Origin: Fictibacillus nanhaiensis
Lineage (GTDB): Bacteria; Bacillota; Bacilli; Bacillales; Fictibacillaceae
Direction of reading: 5' to 3'
Assembly (NCBI GenBank): GCA_017052515.1
Contig: JAFHKR010000038.1
Span: 124,001-188,000, forward strand
Length of the DNA: 64,000 nt
In this document: positions 53,800-62,202 of the stretch, piece by piece
Layout of the letters: every line of letters starts with the position of its first letter
Numbering within the stretch: the first letter of the stretch is position 1
The notes under the pieces: generated by a model
The model's input: only the letters and a program-made list of their open reading frames with translations
Databases searched by the model: none
Told to the model about the DNA's origin: nothing
Position numbers and translations under genes: made by a program

Positions 53800-54129
53800 A
53801 TGAATATATCAGTAAGTCAGTTTGCAAAAAAAATAGAAAAGCATGTTGCAGAAATGAAAGTGTTAGATGAGAACTCGCCAAAACTGCGCGAACATGTATC
53901 AGCTATTCAAACATTATGTGAATTAATGCTAGAAGCCGATGACGATGATTCAGCTGTTGGCGTGAAAGGATGGGTCCCTTCTTATCCTGTTCAAAAACCA
54001 GCTAGCCTAGTGACTGCTCCTCCTCCTCCAAAAAAACATCAAAAGTCTATGATGGATTTTGATATGGACTATGAGGATGACGATCAAGAGGAGAAAGACG
54101 GCAACGGAGACTCTATTTTTGATTTTTAA
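53800..54129 (+). CDS. ywdI: YwdI-family protein
   Basis: 109 aa from the ATG about 6 bp after GTGGTG; upstream GTG codons are too close to the ribosome site. The N-terminal helix ISVSQFAKKIEKHVAEMK and LREHVSAIQTLCELMLEA are as in YwdI (DUF5327). The C-terminal half is proline-rich (VTAPPPPKKHQ) then acidic (DYEDDDQEEKDGNGDSIFDF). Function unknown. It opens the block homologous to ywdI-ywgA of B. subtilis. Confidence 0.8.
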   Translation: MNISVSQFAKKIEKHVAEMKVLDENSPKLREHVSAIQTLCELMLEADDDDSAVGVKGWVPSYPVQKPASLVTAPPPPKKHQKSMMDFDMDYEDDDQEEKDGNGDSIFDF

Positions 54130-54247
54130 ATGTTAGTTTACTGAAAAACCTACTCTTTGAGTGGGTTTTTCTTTTTTCGGGCTGGTTTGAATGGGGGAGA
54201 GTACTTGTGGTGGGGTAGAAGGAGAGGCAATTCTGGAAATTCTGGAG

Positions 54248-54278
54248 ATAATCCCGCAAGTTTGTACAATAATCCCGC
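54248..54278. repeat. 21-bp-period array E (two units, core ATAATCCCGC)
   Basis: ATAATCCCGC at 54248 and 54269, exactly 21 bp apart; a short AATTCTGG tandem precedes them. Shortest of the arrays, placed in a convergent gap. Confidence 0.6.
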
Positions 54279-54311
54279 GAGATGATATTTTCCCAAGGCT
54301 TTTCTCTGCAA

Positions 54312-54348
54312 GTTGATTGGAAAGCGAGCACCTGGAACGAAAATCAAC
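54312..54348 (+). repeat. Dispersed palindromic repeat, copy 8 (internal deletion remnant)
   Basis: 37 bp. The left end GTTGATTGG joins directly to AAAGCGAGCACCTGGAAC and the right end AAAATCAAC; the roughly 90-bp middle is gone. The deletion joins the stem ends, as expected from replication slippage across a hairpin. Confidence 0.85.
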
Positions 54349-54365
54349 GGCTTTCAACATTTCCG

Positions 54366-54402
54366 CAAAAAAAAAAAAAACAGCACCATTATCAGCGCTG
54401 TT
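54366..54402 (-). terminator. Terminator after the 56-aa membrane protein gene
   Basis: AACAGCGC / GTGCTGTT with a short loop, followed by 14 Ts on the minus strand; overlaps the gene's stop. Confidence 0.85.
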
Positions 54403-54571
54403 AGATCGAAACATAAGTATTCTGGTGTTCCATTCGTGCATCTCTACGTTTGGCGATTTCAATTTTTTCGTTGATCTTTTTATTAGAAAAATAAATGGCA
54501 GTCACTGTTGCGATTAGACTTAGAGCAGCTAAACCAAGAATTGTATATATCATTGTGATAAGAAGTTCCAT
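54401..54571 (-). CDS. 56-residue single-pass membrane protein
   Basis: A short open frame with AGGAGG nine bp before its ATG and a strong terminator over its stop. It begins MELLITMIYTILGLAAL, then LIATVTAIYFSN, giving one membrane segment, and ends in a charged helix (KKINEKIEIAKRRDARMEHQ). N-terminus-out, C-terminus-in is likely. No family recognised. The expression signals on both sides make it more convincing than a random short frame. Confidence 0.75.
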   Translation of the reverse strand: MELLITMIYTILGLAALSLIATVTAIYFSNKKINEKIEIAKRRDARMEHQNTYVSI

Positions 54572-54700
54572 TTTATTGTTCCTCCTCTTATGTAATTTTT
54601 TCTGTCTTACTTTTTTTATTCCACTGTGTCAATTATTTAAACCTCTTTCTGAATGTCTTTTTTCCAAGATATTTGTCTTCGATTTTCACATCATATGCCT

Positions 54701-54954
54701 GTTGATTGGAGCGGAAGGTTGCTGACTCCTACGGGACGAGCGGTCAGTCCGAAAAGTGGAAGTGGCTCGTTCAGCCCCGACATGCAAAAGTTGAATGTGC
54801 TAGGAAGGCGTACTTTGCCTTCTTGACCGTTTAACTTTTGACCTCGAGGGGCTAGCCACTGCAACTAGAAAGGTGGAGACTCCTAAAGGCGCGAAGCGGC
54901 AGGAGGCTCACCGCACGCCCCGTGGAAAGCATGCAACCTGGAGAGGAAATTAAC
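54701..54954 (+). repeat. Dispersed palindromic repeat, copy 9 (long form)
   Basis: About 254 bp. Same extra block as copy 6 (GGGGCTAGCCACTGCAACTA; TTGACC.TTTAACTTTTGACC), here in the plus orientation. Arms AGGTTGC/GCAACCT, ACGGG/CCCGT, CTCCT/AGGAG. It fills half of the gap 54572-55101; the rest shows only the promoter region of the YvrJ-like gene. Confidence 0.9.
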
Positions 54955-55101
54955 ACTTTCAAAACCCAATTATAAATAGGTCCTTCGAATCAAAATAAAA
55001 ATATGAGAAAGGAATGATGGTAAATATTCTCCGTTCGATTTATACTAAATTTACGAACATACGTTCTATTCTGTTCGATAAAAAATGAGGGGTGAATGGA
55101 A

Positions 55102-55329
55102 ATGGTCGGAGCAAGTGAATGGTTAAACTTAGTTAATCTCCTCGGTAATGTGGGCTTTCCTATCGTCATTGCAGGCTACTTGCTTTTTCAGTTTGAGAGG
55201 CGTATTCAGAGCTTGGAAGGAATTATTCGAGAACTTCACTCTGAATTAGTAGAGAAAGAAGAGCTTGAGCGTAAGATCGATCAATACGTCCGATTGCTGG
55301 ACAGCGAACGTCAACCGAAAAAACGTTAG
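55102..55329 (+). CDS. YvrJ-family small membrane protein
   Basis: 75 aa from the ATG about 9 bp after GAGGGG; the ATG at 55096 is only 3 bp from it. Family core LVNLLGNVGFPIVIAGYLLFQFERRI: one membrane segment with the conserved GNVGFPI. The C-terminal coiled coil (SLEGIIRELHSELVEKEELERKID) ends with basic residues. Function unknown. Confidence 0.78.
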   Translation: MVGASEWLNLVNLLGNVGFPIVIAGYLLFQFERRIQSLEGIIRELHSELVEKEELERKIDQYVRLLDSERQPKKR

Positions 55330-55444
55330 CGTTCGCCTTTTTTATCATGGACAACCCGTCCGCCAAAATTTTTACAATCCTGTGGCAACCTTTGTATTGT
55401 CATTTTTCAATGGTAAGATAAAAGAAAAACAGGAGTGGAACAGG

Positions 55445-55816
55445 ATGAAGCTTTTTCTTATATTAGGTGCGATCCACGCGATGCTTGCGGTTATGCTCGG
55501 AGCTTTCGGGGCACACGCACTCGAAGCTAAATTAAATGCAAGAAACATGCTAAATGTATACCAAACTGGTGTTCAATATCACATGTATCATGCATTGGCT
55601 TTGTTAGTTGTTGGTGTTTTGCTTGGTAAATTTCCTGCCTCAACGCTATTAACAGGTGCAGGTTGGTCGTTCTTTATCGGCATACTGCTTTTCTCAGGAA
55701 GTTTATATGCTCTCTCAACGACAGGAATGAAATTCTTTGGTCCTATTACACCGCTTGGCGGGTTAGCATTTATCGTTGGTTGGATTCTGCTCATCATCGC
55801 AGTTGTGAAAGCATAA
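55445..55816 (+). CDS. ywdK: DUF423 membrane protein (YwdK)
   Basis: 123 aa from the ATG after AGGAGTGGAACAGG; the frame is open further upstream without a start signal. Four membrane segments. DUF423 marks: LGAIHAMLAVMLGAFGAHALE, YQTGVQYHMYHALALL, and SLYALSTTGMKFFGPITPLGGLAFI. A conserved histidine pair lies in helix 2. Function unknown. Position matches ywdK. Confidence 0.9.
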   Translation: MKLFLILGAIHAMLAVMLGAFGAHALEAKLNARNMLNVYQTGVQYHMYHALALLVVGVLLGKFPASTLLTGAGWSFFIGILLFSGSLYALSTTGMKFFGPITPLGGLAFIVGWILLIIAVVKA

Positions 55817-55821
55817 TAAAA

Positions 55822-55848
55822 GGCGCTCTCTTAAATAAAGAGGGCGCC
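55822..55848. terminator. Terminator, ywdK / gerQ
   Basis: GGCGCTCTCTT / AAGAGGGCGCC (one G-U pair), 5-nt loop. Confidence 0.85.
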
Positions 55849-55887
55849 ATTTCTATAATTGCCTGAACCAGACAGGAATAATTTTTA

Positions 55888-56367
55888 TCAACGAGGGCTG
55901 TACTGTGACATCTGACCGCCTTGCTGTTGCTGCTGTTGCGTACCATAAGGATAGCTATAGTTGATCTCTTCATCGAACGTTACATAGTTTACATACACCA
56001 TTAATAGCAGATACCGTTTACCTGTTTGCGGATCACTTAGGATGATGTGATCACGGCCGGCAGCTTCAATGATTCCTTTAAACACCTTAGCGTTCCACTT
56101 TTCATTGTTCTCAAAAGTCATATAGACCGTAGCGACTTTCCCTTTGTTCATCCTTAAAATATTTTCAATGTAGGACTGCTCGAGCGGAAGCTGTCCAGGT
56201 GCACCGATATCTTGCAGAGGACCGCCACCCATTCCTGGTGCCTGCTGACTTTGGGCCATGTCTTGAGGAACCCCCATGCCTGCCATTCCACCCATGCCGC
56301 CACCCATCATACCCATTCCATTCTGAGCCCGATAATACTCTTGGCCGTACGGATTAAAGTTGTTCAT
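55888..56367 (-). CDS. gerQ: Spore coat protein GerQ
   Basis: 159 aa from the ATG 7 bp after GGGAGG (two TTGs upstream are rejected). The N-terminal half is rich in Gly, Met and Gln (GMGMMGGGMGGMAGMG). The conserved C-terminal GerQ domain follows: SYIENILRMNKGKVATVYMTFENNEKWNAKVFKG ... GRDHIILSDPQTGKRYLLLMVYVNYVTFDEEI. The tail has a run of six Gln. GerQ holds CwlJ in the coat and is cross-linked by transglutaminase, so the Gln-rich tail may be a substrate site. Twelve bp downstream of cwlJ. Confidence 0.96.
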   Translation of the reverse strand: MNNFNPYGQEYYRAQNGMGMMGGGMGGMAGMGVPQDMAQSQQAPGMGGGPLQDIGAPGQLPLEQSYIENILRMNKGKVATVYMTFENNEKWNAKVFKGIIEAAGRDHIILSDPQTGKRYLLLMVYVNYVTFDEEINYSYPYGTQQQQQQGGQMSQYSPR

Positions 56368-56379
56368 CAACAAACCTCC

Positions 56380-56811
56380 CTAAAAGGTGTTAAACACATT
56401 TGGACAATCACTTTGTTTCGGCTGATAAAAACAGTGTGCCTTGAAGCTTCCCGAGTGAGGCTGATTGTACCAAGTCTTCGGACAAGCCCCTGACGGATCG
56501 AAAAACCATAACGCATTTCTAGCAGGGTGGAAGCGCTGACCGTTAATAACCCTCTTCGCCAATCTTCTTTCATTCTCTCTTGCACCTTGATAAAAATATC
56601 CTTTAATCGTCGCTTCAAATCCCCCAGGTCTTTGGAAGACCATCTGCTGCATCGTACGAATATTTTTAAAATCAAGGCAGTTGGAGCGAATTCGATTTAC
56701 GCCGGTATTACCAACAAGGAGCATCCCTTGGTCACCTTCACCCTCAGCTTCCGCACGTATGAGACGTGCCAGCAAGTCAATATCCTTATTTGTAGCTTTA
56801 ATGACTGCCAA
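56380..56811 (-). CDS. cwlJ: Spore cortex-lytic cell wall hydrolase CwlJ
   Basis: 143 aa, no signal peptide, as usual for CwlJ. SleB/CwlJ hydrolase_2 fold: LLARLIRAEAEGEGDQGMLLVGNTGVNRI (with the catalytic glutamates), VFQRPGGFEA, and ARNALWFFDPSGACP and CFYQP at the end. It degrades spore cortex during germination, triggered by calcium-dipicolinate, and depends on GerQ. The cwlJ-gerQ pair is in the order found in Bacillus; mother-cell (sigma-E) expression is expected but no promoter is claimed. Confidence 0.96.
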   Translation of the reverse strand: MAVIKATNKDIDLLARLIRAEAEGEGDQGMLLVGNTGVNRIRSNCLDFKNIRTMQQMVFQRPGGFEATIKGYFYQGARENERRLAKRVINGQRFHPARNALWFFDPSGACPKTWYNQPHSGSFKAHCFYQPKQSDCPNVFNTF

Positions 56812-57064
56812 TTGCCTTCCCCCTCTATGTTGTTAATCTTGGTGTACAAGCAGGGAAACAGAACATTCGATATATGTGTATGAGCTGTTTTGGGAAACTA
56901 GACCAAAAATGGGATGGGAGTTTCATGTTTATGGGACATTTATGAGGGGGTGGTGATAAATTGATTCTAATCAGCAATGAAAGAATCAGTAGAGTGGAAG
57001 GTATGTTCTTGTGGAAAGGACATTATAGATTGATGTTTAAATGGGGGAACCTCTAGCAATTAAT

Positions 57065-57140
57065 TTCACGGTAATCCATTTTTTATTCACGGTAAGTATG
57101 TATAATTTCACGGATAAAGTTAATAAATTCACGGATATAA
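57065..57140. repeat. 21-bp-period array D (core TTCACGG)
   Basis: TTCACGG begins at 57065, 57086, 57107 and 57128, four units with exactly 21-bp steps; the intervening 14 bases are A/T-rich and variable. Main content of the gap 56812-57204, besides the hemQ terminator. Confidence 0.9.
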
Positions 57141-57168
57141 AAATTTATCAAAGTTTCGACAAAAACAA

Positions 57169-57198
57169 AAAGATGACTCGCCATTGAACGAGTCATCT
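57169..57198 (-). terminator. Terminator after hemQ
   Basis: AGATGACTCG / CGAGTCATCT, 8-nt loop; minus-strand U-rich tail. Confidence 0.9.
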
Positions 57199-57204
57199 CA
57201 ATCA

Positions 57205-57948
57205 TTACACCTGCAAATAAGCGGGCACTGCTTCTTTTGTAAGGATGTTTCCAACGTAGAACGATCCGAACTCGCCGTAGCGTGCACTTACTTCGTCAAA
57301 GCGCATTTCGTATACAAGTTTTTTAAATTGAAGCATGTCGTTTGAGAAAAGCGTTACGCCCCATTCCCAATCATCTAGACCAACAGATCCAGTGATGATC
57401 TGCTTCACTTTTCCTGCATAGCCGCGGCCGATCATGCCGTGCGAGTACATCATCTTCTTGCGCTCTTCCATCGGCAACATGTACCAGTTGTCGTCACCAT
57501 CACGGCGCTTGTCCATCGGATAGAAACATACATGTTTCCATTTTGGAAGCTCTGGGAAAAGACGAGCTTTGATCATTGGATCCATCTCGCCGCTCTCGTT
57601 TTGCGGATTATACGTACTTAGCTCGACAACAGAAACGTAAGAGTATTCTTTTACTGTATATTGCGCGAATGCTGTTTTGTTAAAGGCGTTTTCGATCTCG
57701 TTTAGTTCTTCCATCGTCGGACGAAGAAGCATCATCATAAAGTCAGCTTTTTGCCCCATGATGCTGTAAAGAGCATGACTGCCCACTTTATTTGCTTCTA
57801 CGTTCTCCCACTTCTCAAGGAACGTTAAAAATTCATTGATTGCATATTCTCTCTGGTCACCGGAAAGCGTTTTCCAAGCGGCCCAGTCCATCGTACGGAA
57901 ATCATGAAGGCAATACCAGCCTTCTAGTGTAATCGCTGCTTCACTCAT
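57205..57948 (-). CDS. hemQ: Coproheme decarboxylase HemQ (YwfI)
   Basis: 247 aa from the ATG after AAGGAGTGAATAATT. Chlorite-dismutase-like fold. Catalytic Tyr143 in CFYPMDKRR and proximal haem ligand His170 in [13 protein letters not shown], with [18 protein letters not shown]. It decarboxylates two propionates of coproheme III to give haem b, the last step of the Gram-positive haem pathway. A weak hairpin (57979-58009) separates it from spo0M upstream. Confidence 0.97.
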   Translation of the reverse strand: MSEAAITLEGWYCLHDFRTMDWAAWKTLSGDQREYAINEFLTFLEKWENVEANKVGSHALYSIMGQKADFMMMLLRPTMEELNEIENAFNKTAFAQYTVKEYSYVSVVELSTYNPQNESGEMDPMIKARLFPELPKWKHVCFYPMDKRRDGDDNWYMLPMEERKKMMYSHGMIGRGYAGKVKQIITGSVGLDDWEWGVTLFSNDMLQFKKLVYEMRFDEVSARYGEFGSFYVGNILTKEAVPAYLQV

Positions 57949-57978
57949 CAATTATTCACTCCTTGCTAGATATAAACA

Positions 57979-58009
57979 CGTCCCTACAAATATACCATAA
58001 GTAGGGACG
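57979..58009 (-). terminator. Possible terminator or attenuator between spo0M and hemQ
   Basis: CGTCCCTAC / GTAGGGACG perfect 9-bp stem, but only a short U-rich tail (TGTTTATA) on the minus strand. Confidence 0.5.
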
Positions 58010-58026
58010 AATCCAAAAAGGAGGAA

Positions 58027-58803
58027 TTAGCTGTATTGGCGAAGCAACTGCTCGATCTTGCTCTTAACACTAGCAGGATTTCGAAGTTCAGTGCGTGACA
58101 GTGTGAGGCGAACCTTCGTTTCATCCATATCCATCGCTTCAGAAAGCATGCCGAACAATCCTTTACCTTTCTTATCGATCTCTAAGAACAGCTCGATGCT
58201 ATCTGTTTGTGGAACCAGAATCACTTCTAGCTCATCCAGCTTTCCGGCATAAGCTCCTGATGTTGGCACATACTCAAACTCTTGTAAAAACGGAAGTCTG
58301 CGGCGCATATAACGCGGTGCAGATCCGCAGTATGCTTTTCGAAGGCGGAATCCAAGCTGTTCGATCGCATCAAAGATGGCAGACGTTTCGGCATCAGGCA
58401 GTACACGAATTTGGTCATTGTCTGTTGGGTCAACAGCCATCTGAATATCAAGTCCTGTTTTGATCCATACCGGCGTGTGGCCAAGTGTTAATGGAGCATC
58501 GTATGGAAGTTTAAGAGAGAACGGAATCTCTTGCTGACTGCCAGCTTTAACAACAAGTGAGCTTGTTACATTTGTCTTTTCAATCGCTGCAGTATCTCTC
58601 ACTTTTTTGTCGTCCACTTCTCGATAGTATTCTGTCATGACATAAAGAGTGATGTGGTCGATGTTTTGATCGACTTTACCACCCTCGATTCTAATCTTTC
58701 CTGTAATGCTCTCACCAGGTGAGTACGTATCTTTATCTAAAATGGTGTCTACCTTCGCTGAACCAATTCCTACAGAAGCTAACATACGGTTTACAAAAGA
58801 CAT
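58027..58803 (-). CDS. spo0M: Sporulation-control protein Spo0M
   Basis: 258 aa from the ATG after GAGGAGGAATTATAC. Arrestin-like double beta sandwich: VDTILDKDTYSPGESITGKIRIEGGKVDQNIDHI, then the Spo0M FSLKLPYDAPLTLG and QEFEYVP motifs. In B. subtilis it influences sporulation start and cell shape through unclear partners. A sigma-W-type promoter lies just upstream, matching the sigma-W membership of spo0M in B. subtilis. Confidence 0.94.
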   Translation of the reverse strand: MSFVNRMLASVGIGSAKVDTILDKDTYSPGESITGKIRIEGGKVDQNIDHITLYVMTEYYREVDDKKVRDTAAIEKTNVTSSLVVKAGSQQEIPFSLKLPYDAPLTLGHTPVWIKTGLDIQMAVDPTDNDQIRVLPDAETSAIFDAIEQLGFRLRKAYCGSAPRYMRRRLPFLQEFEYVPTSGAYAGKLDELEVILVPQTDSIELFLEIDKKGKGLFGMLSEAMDMDETKVRLTLSRTELRNPASVKSKIEQLLRQYS

Positions 58804-58837
58804 GTATAATTCCTCCTCAAAATTTTTCAAACAATTT

Positions 58838-58863
58838 TACGATAGTTGAACAAAAAAGATTCA
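58838..58863 (-). promoter_or_regulatory. Sigma-W-type promoter of spo0M
   Basis: Minus strand TGAATC (58863-58858), exactly 16-bp spacer, CGTA (58841-58838); consensus TGAAAC-N16-CGTA with one mismatch. Confidence 0.75.
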
Positions 58864-58920
58864 TAATCAAAAAATATATTTTATAGACGTAAAAAAATTC
58901 TAAATATAAGAACTTCTTTT

Positions 58921-58934
58921 ATCAAGCGCTTACA
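58921..58934 (+). promoter_or_regulatory. cre-like CcpA site upstream of pta
   Basis: ATCAAGCGCTTACA matches the cre consensus TGNAARCGNWWWCA in 12 of 14 positions, about 100 bp before the pta start. CcpA activates pta in B. subtilis from an upstream cre. Confidence 0.6.
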
Positions 58935-59030
58935 ACTGTATGGGTAGGTTTAAAAGGTGTGAAAAAAGGAGTACCCTAATAGTGAGTGCAAAAAATGTAC
59001 AGTTTATATAGAAAAATAGGAGGCTAAATC

Positions 59031-60002
59031 ATGAGTGATCTTTTTATAGATTTAAAGAGTAAAGTCCAGTCGGCTAACCCAACCATCGTTTTTCCTGAAG
59101 GAACGGATGAAAGAATTCTAGAGGCAGCAAGTCGTCTAGCATCTGAAAAAGTTCTTCAACCGATTTTAATAGGAAATCCTGCTGACGTAACAGCAAAAGC
59201 ACAAGCTGGTGGATTCTCACTAGATGGAGTAGAAGTTTTAAATCCTGCTGAATATGGTGAATTCGATGCATTGGTTGATGCATTAGTGGAACGCCGTAAA
59301 GGAAAAACTACAGAAGAACAAGCGCGTAAGATTCTTTTGGATGAGAATTATTTCGGAACGATGCTTGTTTACACTGGGAAAGCACACGGACTTGTAAGTG
59401 GTGCAGCACATTCTACTGCTGACACAGTTCGTCCGGCTCTTCAGATCATCAAAACAAAAGAAGGCGTAAAGAAGACTTCTGGTGCGTTTATCATGGTTCG
59501 TGGCGATGAGAAGTATGTGTTCGCTGATTGCGCGATCAACATTTCACCTAACAGCCAAGATTTAGCTGAATCTGCTATGGTTTCTGCTGAAACGGCACGA
59601 GTTTTCGGTATCGACCCTAAAGTTGCGCTTCTTTCTTTCTCTACAAAAGGATCAGCGGTTTCGCCTGAGACGGAAAAAGTGGTAGAAGCGTTAGAAGTAT
59701 TGAAGGGAATGAACCCAGACTTCCCATATGATGGAGAGCTTCAGTTCGATGCAGCATTCGTTCCATCTGTAGCAGCGAAAAAAGCTCCAGAGTCACCGAT
59801 CAAAGGGGAAGCGAACGTATTTATCTTCCCAAGCCTTGAAACAGGAAACATCGGTTACAAGATGGTTCAACGTCTTGGTGGATTTGAAGCGATCGGACCG
59901 ATTCTTCAAGGATTGAACATGCCTGTAAACGATCTTTCTCGCGGATGTAACGCTGAAGATGTGTACAAATTAGCGTTGATCACGGCGATGCAAGCTCTTT
60001 AG
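59031..60002 (+). CDS. pta: Phosphate acetyltransferase
   Basis: 323 aa, the short Pta form. It interconverts acetyl-CoA and acetyl phosphate for acetate overflow. Start AATAGGAGGCTAAATC. Conserved blocks: VFPEGTDERILEAASRL near 20-36, GTMLVYTGKAHGLVSGAAHSTADTVRPAL (about 105-135), CAINISPNSQDLAESAM, and DLSRGCNAEDVYKL at the end. Position before lipL matches B. subtilis. A cre-like site lies upstream. Confidence 0.97.
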   Translation: MSDLFIDLKSKVQSANPTIVFPEGTDERILEAASRLASEKVLQPILIGNPADVTAKAQAGGFSLDGVEVLNPAEYGEFDALVDALVERRKGKTTEEQARKILLDENYFGTMLVYTGKAHGLVSGAAHSTADTVRPALQIIKTKEGVKKTSGAFIMVRGDEKYVFADCAINISPNSQDLAESAMVSAETARVFGIDPKVALLSFSTKGSAVSPETEKVVEALEVLKGMNPDFPYDGELQFDAAFVPSVAAKKAPESPIKGEANVFIFPSLETGNIGYKMVQRLGGFEAIGPILQGLNMPVNDLSRGCNAEDVYKLALITAMQAL

Positions 60003-60025
60003 AATTTACTCTCGCTTGTGGAGGG

Positions 60026-60154
60026 GTTGATTTCCGCTTCAGGTTGCTCGCTTTCCACGGGGCAGGCGGTGAGCCACATTCGGACGTTTCACTTTTAAGT
60101 GTCTCACCTGCCCGCCTGTCCCGTAGGAGTCTCGCACCTTCCACTCCAATCAAC
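60026..60154 (-). repeat. Dispersed palindromic repeat, copy 10
   Basis: Convergent gap between pta and lipL, starting 24 bp after the pta stop. Arms ACGGG/CCCGT, GGTGAG/CTCACC; one strand has AGGTGC against GCAACCT, a one-base bulge. Confidence 0.9.
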
Positions 60155-60205
60155 TGTCAAAGGTGACAAGAATTTAAAAGCTATCTGTTAGAAAAGAACC
60201 TAAAG

Positions 60206-60234
60206 AAAAAAGTCAGCAGCCTGCTGGCTTTTTT
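60206..60234. terminator. Terminator, pta / lipL convergent gap
   Basis: AAAAAGTCAGCA / TGCTGGCTTTTT (one G-U pair), 3-nt loop, Ts follow. Confidence 0.85.
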
Positions 60235-60267
60235 CGTTTGCTACTGTGAAATAAAAAAAGACACCAC

Positions 60268-61101
60268 CTACAGTGACAGTGCCTTCTCGTTTCGATCCCA
60301 CATTCTTTTAATGTTTCCTGGAAGCAGTTCGCTTTCCTCCACTGTAAGCTGGCCGCTGTAGAATAGCTCGCTGTTTTTGTGAAGCACTTGCAATAAAGAT
60401 GCGTGTAGATCTGCTACGGTTAACGGGTGTCCCAACAGCTCTGCTAAACTCGCCATAACATCCGGTTTGATCTCTGGATACTGGAACTTAGTCTCAGTCC
60501 CCGCTAACCCACGCTTATAAAACTCTCCGATTACGGATGCGCGCTCTGAACCGCTGCCGTCTACACATAAATAGATCTGTACCGCAACACCGCCGCGCAT
60601 ACGCCGTTGAGAGATTCCCGCAAACTTTTTGCCGCCGATACTGAGGTCATAACTTCCCGGGCAATAAGAGCCGACGATCTCATACGCTTCACACTTCGCA
60701 TCATACGGAAGAAGCAGCTCTTCCACAAGTGCAGTCATCGTGTCGTACCCTTGATTGATGTCAATCGTCCCTTCTTTTTCAGGAAGAATAAGTGAGATGT
60801 TCAACACGCCGCTATCAAGCACAACAGCAAGTCCGCCAGAATTCCTCACAATTACGCGATAACCCAGAGACTCCAGAAAATCAATACCTTCCTTCAGGTG
60901 AGGAAGACGGGTATCTTGTATGCCGAGGACGATCGTATCGTGATGCACCCATGTTCGTGCTGTTGCGGGGGAATCACCACTTCCGATCGACGTGCAAAGT
61001 GTATCATCTGTCGCAAACGATTGCCGTGCATCAAATGACGGACCAAGTGTAGACTGGTCGATCAACCGCCAGACAGGTTGAGAGAGAAGATGATCGGTCA
61101 T
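60268..61101 (-). CDS. lipL: Octanoyl-[GcvH]:protein N-octanoyltransferase LipL (YwfL)
   Basis: 277 aa. BPL/LplA-like fold with catalytic Cys147 in [12 protein letters not shown] and Lys158/Lys159 in [12 protein letters not shown]. LipL amido-transfers octanoyl from GcvH to E2 subunits, the second lipoyl-relay step of Bacillus. TAATG overlap with the upstream methyltransferase stop couples translation. Length fits the family. Confidence 0.95.
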   Translation of the reverse strand: MTDHLLSQPVWRLIDQSTLGPSFDARQSFATDDTLCTSIGSGDSPATARTWVHHDTIVLGIQDTRLPHLKEGIDFLESLGYRVIVRNSGGLAVVLDSGVLNISLILPEKEGTIDINQGYDTMTALVEELLLPYDAKCEAYEIVGSYCPGSYDLSIGGKKFAGISQRRMRGGVAVQIYLCVDGSGSERASVIGEFYKRGLAGTETKFQYPEIKPDVMASLAELLGHPLTVADLHASLLQVLHKNSELFYSGQLTVEESELLPGNIKRMWDRNEKALSL

Positions 61102-61901
61102 TACAATTTCTCCGCCACGATAATGAATGATTTTGGAATGCCGCGGTCGAGTTCATCTGGGTGTGGTTCTTCAACGAGCTGTTTAATCCAAAGGCCGGCA
61201 GATCCGATAGCTGTGATGATTTCACCAAGCGTCCATTGGCGGATCTGTACTTGGAACGGTGCGCGTTCTTCAGATGTCGCGTACTGAAGTTCAGGTATGA
61301 ATTTTGAATAAGCAACGTCTGTTGTAACAAGCTCTTCACTAAAATAATCTCCTGAAACTTTATGCTTCCTAACCGCTTGGCTCTTTCCTTGAGATTCGAT
61401 CAACTTTGTAGATACAGGGTGGAAGTCTTGTAGGATCAAAGTTCCTCCCTTTTTCAAAAGTTTTGAAACAACGCTGAAGTATTCGTTCAGATCGGCAAAA
61501 TAATGCAGAATGCCGTTTTCCATGAATGCCATATCATAATTCTCTGTCATTTCGGATTTTGACAGATTTAAAATATCTTCTACCACGTACCGGACATCTA
61601 CGTTAGCGGCTGAAGCCAGTTCACGTGCGTACGCTGCATTCGAATCTGAGATATCAATCACCGTCGTCTCTGCTCCAAGAAGGGAGAGTGCGACTGCTTT
61701 ACTGCCGTGCGAACCTAAGAGGTTCACGATCTTTTTGCCTGAGACATCACCAACATATTGATCTAATGGCTGAAGTCTGCGTTTCGGATCTTTTAGAATA
61801 CGAGAAACTGCTTTCTCAGGTGTGCCAAAGCGGTTGACCCAGGCTGTATAAGAGCTGTTACTCCAAGCTTGTCCGTTTCTAATTCTTCGATCTTGATCCA
61901 T
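61101..61901 (-). CDS. Class I SAM-dependent methyltransferase, coupled to lipL
   Basis: 266 aa after AGGAGGAACCCATC. Motif I is [20 protein letters not shown] with a non-standard GSHGS instead of GxGxG; TTVIDIS is the acidic motif; [14 protein letters not shown] and [15 protein letters not shown] follow (motif IV-like). Substrate unknown. The TAA stop shares its last A with the lipL ATG, so the two form one operon. Start ATG is well placed. Confidence 0.87.
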   Translation of the reverse strand: MDQDRRIRNGQAWSNSSYTAWVNRFGTPEKAVSRILKDPKRRLQPLDQYVGDVSGKKIVNLLGSHGSKAVALSLLGAETTVIDISDSNAAYARELASAANVDVRYVVEDILNLSKSEMTENYDMAFMENGILHYFADLNEYFSVVSKLLKKGGTLILQDFHPVSTKLIESQGKSQAVRKHKVSGDYFSEELVTTDVAYSKFIPELQYATSEERAPFQVQIRQWTLGEIITAIGSAGLWIKQLVEEPHPDELDRGIPKSFIIVAEKL

Positions 61902-62202
61902 GATGGGTTCCTCCTGAAATCTATATAAAATCTATCATTTCCGTTATAAGCCTTATCTAGTATAACTCAAATGTGAACGGTAAGAAAATGGTGTGAATAC
62001 CGATAAAAAGGGAGTGTGAATAGAAAAAAATAGTGGTTGTTTTCAAAGTTAAGAACACGATACAATAGGGTATATTCTAGTAGTCACAACACGATACTTA
62101 TACAGAAAATACCTTCTTAGCTAGACAGACCAAGGAAGGGATTTTTCTTTTTTACGAGAATTCTTACCTATAAATGCAGGTGAAGGAGCAGGAAAAAAAT
62201 CA
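61902..62202. other. Divergent intergenic region
   Basis: Promoters for the lipL operon (minus) and ywfO (plus) must lie here. An imperfect CCTTCTT / AAGGAAGG hairpin with a T-rich end (62109-62152) could be a leader terminator for ywfO. Otherwise nothing recognised. Confidence 0.45.

Noticed and set aside
56812-56900. Sigma-E promoter for cwlJ (a CATACACA match near 56880 on the minus strand)
   Set aside because: The -10-like word is there, but no acceptable -35 lies 14 bp upstream; too weak to list.
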